Positions 32,795 to 36,718 of a DNA stretch of 36,718 nt are shown here, piece by piece. The notes under the pieces were generated by a model. That model had not been told where the DNA came from. It did not search any database and saw nothing but the letters and a program-made list of their open reading frames with translations. The stretch comes from Flavobacteriaceae bacterium (GTDB taxonomy: Bacteria > Bacteroidota > Bacteroidia > Flavobacteriales > Flavobacteriaceae), in the NCBI GenBank assembly GCA_023257625.1, contig JALRBW010000062.1, positions 1 through 36,718 on the forward strand. The letters run 5' to 3'. A program made the translations under genes and the position numbers. Position 1 is the stretch's first letter. Each line of letters starts with the position of its first letter.

Positions 32795-34673
32795 ACAACT
32801 AAAAAAATATTGGGGCTACACTGCTTTCAAACCCTTACAGCACGACATAATTGAAAGTGTACTGCAAGGCAATGATACTTTAGCACTAATGCCTACTGGG
32901 GGAGGTAAATCACTTTGCTATCAACTACCTGCAATGATAATGAAAGGAAGTGTATTGGTTGTTTCACCCTTGATAGCACTTATGGAAGATCAAGTTCAGC
33001 AACTTAGCCAACGAGGAATTAAGGCAATGTATTTTAAACTAGAGACTTCAAATCTTTCCTTACATCAGCAAATAGATAATTGTATACATGGAAACTACAA
33101 GTTGGTATATGTTTCACCTGAAAGATTAGCTCATCCCACATTTAGGGAGCACCTTAGTCAAGCTCATTTTTCTTTGATTGCAATTGATGAATCTCATTGC
33201 ATTTCATCATGGGGGCATGATTTTAGGCCAACCTATAGAAAATTAAAGGAATTACGTGATGTATTTCCATTAGTTCCAATATTAGCATTAACCGCAACTG
33301 CAACTCCAGAAGTTGTTAGTGATATTATTGAAAATTTAGAAATGAAATCACCACGTTGTTTTAAGGGTAGCTTTGACCGGCCAAATATTTCATATCAACG
33401 TTGGATTATTGAAGACAAAAAAGCAGCTATTACTCAGATTTTAAAACATAATAATCAACCGAGTATTATTTATTGCTCTACCCGTAATATGACTGAAAGT
33501 TGGGCTTTATTTTTACAGCAACAAGGACTAAAAGCTGATTTTTTTCATGGAGCATTAACTCAAGAGGACAAAAAAGAAAAGTTAAATAAATGGAAATCTG
33601 AACATATAGTGCACATGGTGGCAACAACTGCTTTTGGGATGGGAATTGACAAGGCTAACGTTCGATCCATTATTCATATCGATCTTCCAGAAAGCATAGA
33701 AGCCTATTATCAAGAAACAGGTCGTGCCGGTAGAGATGGACAGCCTGCTCAATCAATATTGCTTTTTCATCCTCCCGAGGCAAATAATCAATTGAAAAAA
33801 CATCAACAACAAATTCCAACTACTTCAGAAGTTGAAAAAATGTATAAGGCAATTTACAACTACTTTCATATTGCAAAGGGTGAAGGACAAGCAGAAACCT
33901 TTCCTTTAGAGTTAAGTCATTTTGCTTCTCGATATTCGTTATCAAAGTCAAGAGTAAAACGCCTTTTAATACTTTTTGAAAAAGCAGGGGTTATAGCATT
34001 GCAATATGGACAAGATCAACAAAAAGGCATTAAAATTCAAAGTACTGTTGACCAAGCAAAAGCTTATTTAACAAGAAATAATTCAGATCCAGCAATGCTA
34101 CTAGAATTCATGATGCGGCACTATCCGCATATGTTTTTAGAAAAGTCAATTGTTCAATTAAATACAATAGTTACTTCATTGAAATGGTCATCTCATCGAT
34201 TATTTATGGGACTAACAGAATTGGAAAAAAACAACCTGCTAAAAATTCAAAATACTTCACCATTATCGATTACTATTCTTCAGCCAAGAAATGATTATCA
34301 AAATAGCGTAGTCATTTACAAAAACATACTTAAGGTTGAAAACCGAAAAGAAAAACAATTAAAAGATATTCTATCTTTTGCTTCTGGTTCTAATACATGT
34401 AAACGAAATCAGTTATTAATATATTTTGGAGAAACACCCCATAAAAATTGTAATCAATGTTTTGCTGATTCATGCAGATCAGAGATAGCACAAGAAAAAA
34501 ATTTAGATAAAAAGGTAGCTTCATTACTTCAAAAAGCCCCTCATTCCATTCAGGAACTAAAACAAAAATTGTATTTTGAACCCGAAGCATTACAACCGAT
34601 ATTACATAAATTATTAGAAAATCAAATGATTTATGAAGCTGACAATCATCAATATGTATGGAACTATGAATAA
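32787..34673 (+). CDS. recQ: ATP-dependent DNA helicase RecQ
   Basis: A 628-residue 3'-5' superfamily 2 helicase for DNA repair and recombination. It has LMPTGGGKSLCYQLP (Walker A), the DESHCISSWGHDFRP DEAH-type box, ALTATATPEV, TAFGMGIDKANVR and YYQETGRAGRDGQ with the arginine finger. The RecQ C-terminal zinc-binding cysteines lie in NTCKRNQ and HKNCNQC, near residues 535-560. A winged-helix-like end follows, but no recognisable HRDC domain, as in the shorter Bacteroidota RecQ form. I use the ATG at 32787, inside the end of the ATPase gene. It overlaps fmt by eight bases at its end. Confidence 0.94.
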   Translation: MIEQLKKYWGYTAFKPLQHDIIESVLQGNDTLALMPTGGGKSLCYQLPAMIMKGSVLVVSPLIALMEDQVQQLSQRGIKAMYFKLETSNLSLHQQIDNCIHGNYKLVYVSPERLAHPTFREHLSQAHFSLIAIDESHCISSWGHDFRPTYRKLKELRDVFPLVPILALTATATPEVVSDIIENLEMKSPRCFKGSFDRPNISYQRWIIEDKKAAITQILKHNNQPSIIYCSTRNMTESWALFLQQQGLKADFFHGALTQEDKKEKLNKWKSEHIVHMVATTAFGMGIDKANVRSIIHIDLPESIEAYYQETGRAGRDGQPAQSILLFHPPEANNQLKKHQQQIPTTSEVEKMYKAIYNYFHIAKGEGQAETFPLELSHFASRYSLSKSRVKRLLILFEKAGVIALQYGQDQQKGIKIQSTVDQAKAYLTRNNSDPAMLLEFMMRHYPHMFLEKSIVQLNTIVTSLKWSSHRLFMGLTELEKNNLLKIQNTSPLSITILQPRNDYQNSVVIYKNILKVENRKEKQLKDILSFASGSNTCKRNQLLIYFGETPHKNCNQCFADSCRSEIAQEKNLDKKVASLLQKAPHSIQELKQKLYFEPEALQPILHKLLENQMIYEADNHQYVWNYE

Positions 34674-35625
34674 AACAAAATTGCTTCCTCGGATTGTTTT
34701 TTTTGGTACACCAGAATTTGCTCGTTATTGTTTAGCTTATATAATAGAGAAGGGTTTTGAGATAGTAGCAGTTGTAACCGCACCTGATAGGAAAGCTGGA
34801 AGAGGAAAAAAAATGACCCCGCCAATAGTTAAAACGTATAGTTTAGCCAATGGAATTGTTGTTTTTCAACCTGATAATTTAAAGAATAAGCAATTTATTT
34901 CTGATTTGAAATCATTGGCTCCAGATATTCAAGTGGTTGTTGCTTTTCGAATGTTACCTAAGGTAGTTTGGGAAATACCCACTTTAGGAACATTAAATTT
35001 ACATGCATCTTTATTACCCAATTTTCGTGGAGCCGCTCCGATCAATTGGGCAATCATTGAGGGAGAAAAAGAAACTGGTGTTACAACGTTTTTAATTAAT
35101 GAACAAATTGATACAGGTGCCATTTTACTGCAAGAGCAAATTCCTCTTTTAGATACTTATAACGCACAAACGCTTCATGATGCTTTATTAATAAAAGGAG
35201 CTCCATTATTAGCAAAAACTTTAATTAGATTATCGGAAGGGACACTTAATCCAAAACCTCAATTCATTAAAGGGAATGAAAAGGGGGCACCAAAATTGAC
35301 TTCTGAAAACACTAAACTTGATTTGAATCAATCTTTGAAGGAAATTGTTTTAAAAATAAGAGGATTGGATCCATATCCAGGCGCTTGGTTAAACTTTAAT
35401 GATGGGAACGAGACTGTTCGAATGAAATTATTTCAAGCAGAGGCTATATATGAAGAGAATACGGAACCTATACATCATCTTATTATTAAAGAGGATAAAA
35501 TTCTTATTGTTGTTAAAGAAGGATATCTAAAATGTATTGAAATTCAACTTCCAAACAAGAGAAGAATGCATGCGAAAGACTTGTTAAATGGGTATTCTTT
35601 CCCTAAAAATTGTCTAATTTTTTGA
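34666..35625 (+). CDS. fmt: Methionyl-tRNA formyltransferase
   Basis: A 319-residue enzyme that formylates initiator Met-tRNA with 10-formyltetrahydrofolate. It shows the N-terminal IVFFGTPEFARYC, the VTAPDRKAGRGKKM loop, the catalytic core LNLHASLLPNFRGAAPINWAI (Asn and His) and TTFLINEQIDTGAILLQ (Asp). The C-terminal tRNA-binding OB domain follows from residue ~205, with IRGLDPYPGAW. All catalytic residues are intact. The ATG at 34666 fits the family and overlaps the recQ stop region by eight bases; an ATG at 34633 lies well inside recQ. ATPase-recQ-fmt form one operon. Confidence 0.95.
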   Translation: MNKTKLLPRIVFFGTPEFARYCLAYIIEKGFEIVAVVTAPDRKAGRGKKMTPPIVKTYSLANGIVVFQPDNLKNKQFISDLKSLAPDIQVVVAFRMLPKVVWEIPTLGTLNLHASLLPNFRGAAPINWAIIEGEKETGVTTFLINEQIDTGAILLQEQIPLLDTYNAQTLHDALLIKGAPLLAKTLIRLSEGTLNPKPQFIKGNEKGAPKLTSENTKLDLNQSLKEIVLKIRGLDPYPGAWLNFNDGNETVRMKLFQAEAIYEENTEPIHHLIIKEDKILIVVKEGYLKCIEIQLPNKRRMHAKDLLNGYSFPKNCLIF

Positions 35626-35639
35626 AAATCACTCTTTCC

Positions 35640-35672
35640 TTATCAACAAAACCTTCGATTTATCAACAAAAC
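35640..35672 (+). repeat. Two 13-bp direct repeats upstream of the HU gene, DnaA-box-like
   Basis: TTATCAACAAAAC occurs at 35640-35652 and again at 35660-35672, exactly 20 bases apart, about two helical turns. TTATCAACA differs at one position from the E. coli DnaA box TTATCCACA. The pair lies 45-77 bases upstream of the HU promoter element. Confidence 0.55.
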
Positions 35673-35716
35673 TGCGTATTTCAAGCAGTTTTTAATGGCT
35701 CATTTAAAAATCCCTA

Positions 35717-35724
35717 TAAATTTG
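35717..35724 (+). promoter_or_regulatory. Promoter -7 element for the HU gene
   Basis: TAAATTTG is a perfect TAnnTTTG and ends 29 bases before the HU ATG at 35754. A T-rich -33-like stretch lies near 35689-35693, with a spacer a little longer than usual. Confidence 0.6.
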
Positions 35725-35753
35725 TTAGTATAACCATTTAATTTTATAACATT

Positions 35754-36026
35754 ATGAACAAGACAGAATTAATCGATGCAATGGCTGCTAGTGCAGGCAT
35801 TTCTAAAGCAGCAGCAAAAAAAGCACTTGAATCTTTCTTAGGAAGCGTAAGTGGTACTTTGAAAAAAGGTGGACGAGTTTCTCTAGTAGGATTTGGATCA
35901 TGGTCTGTATCTAAAAGAAGCGCTCGTGAAGGTCGTAACCCTCAAACAGGTGCAACTATAAAAATTGCTGCTAAGAAAGTTGTTAAGTTTAAAGCTGGTG
36001 CCGAATTATCTGGTGCTGTAAACTAA
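35754..36026 (+). CDS. HU family DNA-binding protein
   Basis: A 90-residue histone-like nucleoid protein that bends and compacts DNA as a dimer. The two N-terminal helices (TELIDAMAASAGISKAAAKKALESFL) form the dimer core. GRVSLVGFGSWSVSKRSAREGRNPQTGATI is the HU signature and DNA-wrapping arm, including the conserved RNPQTG tip. It has its own promoter, two DnaA-box-like repeats upstream and a strong terminator downstream, so it is a single-gene transcript. Length and motifs are canonical. Confidence 0.96.
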   Translation: MNKTELIDAMAASAGISKAAAKKALESFLGSVSGTLKKGGRVSLVGFGSWSVSKRSAREGRNPQTGATIKIAAKKVVKFKAGAELSGAVN

Positions 36027-36044
36027 ACAAGCTCACAACTTTTT

Positions 36045-36073
36045 AAAAAGCTCCCAAGTGGAGCTTTTTTTTT
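36045..36073 (+). terminator. Intrinsic terminator after HU
   Basis: AAAAAGCTCC (36045-36054) pairs perfectly with GGAGCTTTTT (36060-36069) around the 5-nt loop caagt, followed by more T to 36073. Confidence 0.9.
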
Positions 36074-36086
36074 ATCTTAGTGTATA

Positions 36087-36632
36087 ATGAAATCTTCAAA
36101 ATTACTTGTTGCCTCTCCAGCTATTTTTGGAGATCATCATTTTCAACGTTCTGTTATTTTATTAACCGAAGAAAAAGACACAGGAAAAGTTGGATTTATA
36201 TTAAATAAAAAGTTCAATTATGATTTAAATGAATTAATGGAAGGTATTGATGCTCCTTTTCCCCTTTTTTATGGCGGCCCTGTAGAACCAGACAATTTAT
36301 TTTATATTCATCGGGCTGCAGATAGAATTCCTAACAGTATTCCTATTGATGAAAATTGGTTTTGGTGTGGTGACTTTAAAACCGTAAAACAATTAATAAA
36401 TTCAAAGGATTTAACACAAACTGAGATTCGATTTTTTTTAGGCTATAGCGGATGGTCAGCAGGTCAACTTGAAAATGAGTTGGCATCTAAATCTTGGATT
36501 GTAATTGAAAAGAAAATCTCTTTTGATTGGATTATTTCACCGCCTAATGTGCTTTGGAAAAAGTTGATTCACTCTATAGGAGGAATTTACGCTATTTGGG
36601 CAAATGCACCTGAAAACCCCATTCATAACTAA
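36087..36632 (+). CDS. YqgE/AlgH family protein (DUF179)
   Basis: A 181-residue soluble protein. The opening KLLVASPAIFGDHHFQRSVILLTE, GKVGFILNKKFNYDL, FYGGPVEPDNLFYIH, the FFLGYSGWSAGQLENELASKSW motif and the C-terminal WKKLIHSIGG are all conserved in YqgE/AlgH. The family's biochemical function is unsettled; AlgH was linked to alginate regulation in Pseudomonas. It starts 13 bases after the HU terminator, so it probably uses its own weak promoter or read-through. The end is intact (TAA at 36630-36632). Confidence 0.92.
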   Translation: MKSSKLLVASPAIFGDHHFQRSVILLTEEKDTGKVGFILNKKFNYDLNELMEGIDAPFPLFYGGPVEPDNLFYIHRAADRIPNSIPIDENWFWCGDFKTVKQLINSKDLTQTEIRFFLGYSGWSAGQLENELASKSWIVIEKKISFDWIISPPNVLWKKLIHSIGGIYAIWANAPENPIHN

Positions 36633-36718
36633 AAAAAAGATTCTACAAATCGCTTAAATAAGATTATTGAAGCGTTTGATTTGACTAAGTCCGTCCGTGA
36701 AGTCAAGTTGACCTACAA
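36633..36718. other. Unassigned right end, possible partial gene
   Basis: After yqgE the sequence changes from AT-rich to a more balanced composition near 36672. On the plus strand a frame stays open to the edge, reading IIEAFDLTKSVREVKLTY, with only a TTG (36681) as possible start. On the minus strand a frame comes in from the edge, reading VGQLDFTDGLSQIKRFNNLI, and stops at 36654. Either could be the edge of a real gene; I cannot choose between them. Confidence 0.3.

Noticed and set aside
32787-34673. RecQ as truncated because no HRDC domain is seen
   Set aside because: Helicase, zinc and winged-helix-like parts are complete, and shorter RecQ forms without HRDC are common in Bacteroidota.

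Overview
The window is low-GC DNA from a member of the Bacteroidota, almost certainly a marine-type Flavobacteriaceae. The evidence is family-level: DUF6452, DUF6048, DUF4290 and DUF2911 proteins, a 6S-Flavo-like RNA between zapA and rny, TAnnTTTG promoter elements in place of the sigma70 -10 box, and weak Shine-Dalgarno signals. The first ~130 bases are very GC-rich, do not match the rRNA they abut, and look like an assembly chimera.

Layout. 1-990: the 3' end of a 23S rRNA gene, a 5S rRNA gene and a clear terminator. 1098-2784: a two-gene membrane protein/winged-helix regulator operon and a ZIP metal transporter. 2845-6614: two 23S rRNA methyltransferases (a THUMP-domain RlmL-like enzyme and RlmD) flanking two Bacteroidota-specific envelope proteins. 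6720-9155: ornithine aminotransferase and a cysteine desulfurase. 9157-13365: an M23 envelope peptidase, then a small coiled-coil protein, ZapA, 6S RNA and RNase Y. 13367-20579 (minus strand): a six-gene catabolic operon with a Tat-type glycosylasparaginase, a GMC dehydrogenase and its subunit-3 partner, then GlpK, GlpD and GlpF. 20709-23970: CutC, a TauE/SafE permease, an EamA transporter and a DUF2911 protein.

24119-29837 is the most distinctive part: a tightly packed seven-gene operon with three different photolyase/cryptochrome enzymes (a class I CPD photolyase, a DASH cryptochrome and an iron-sulfur bacterial (6-4)-type photolyase). They are interleaved with a 46-residue DUF2256 zinc-ribbon-like protein, a TIGR03643 protein, an SRPBCC protein and a short-chain dehydrogenase. 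It reads as a light-dependent DNA repair and photoreception unit with several uncharacterised accessory proteins.

29855-36632: MurA (with Asp at the usual catalytic Cys position), DUF4290, DUF493, a P-loop ATPase, RecQ, Fmt, HU and YqgE. The genome is compact: five convergent gene pairs have stop codons that abut or overlap, many operon genes overlap by ATGA, and two promoters lie so close to their start codons that leaderless mRNAs are likely. No CRISPR array, insertion sequence or tRNA gene was seen.
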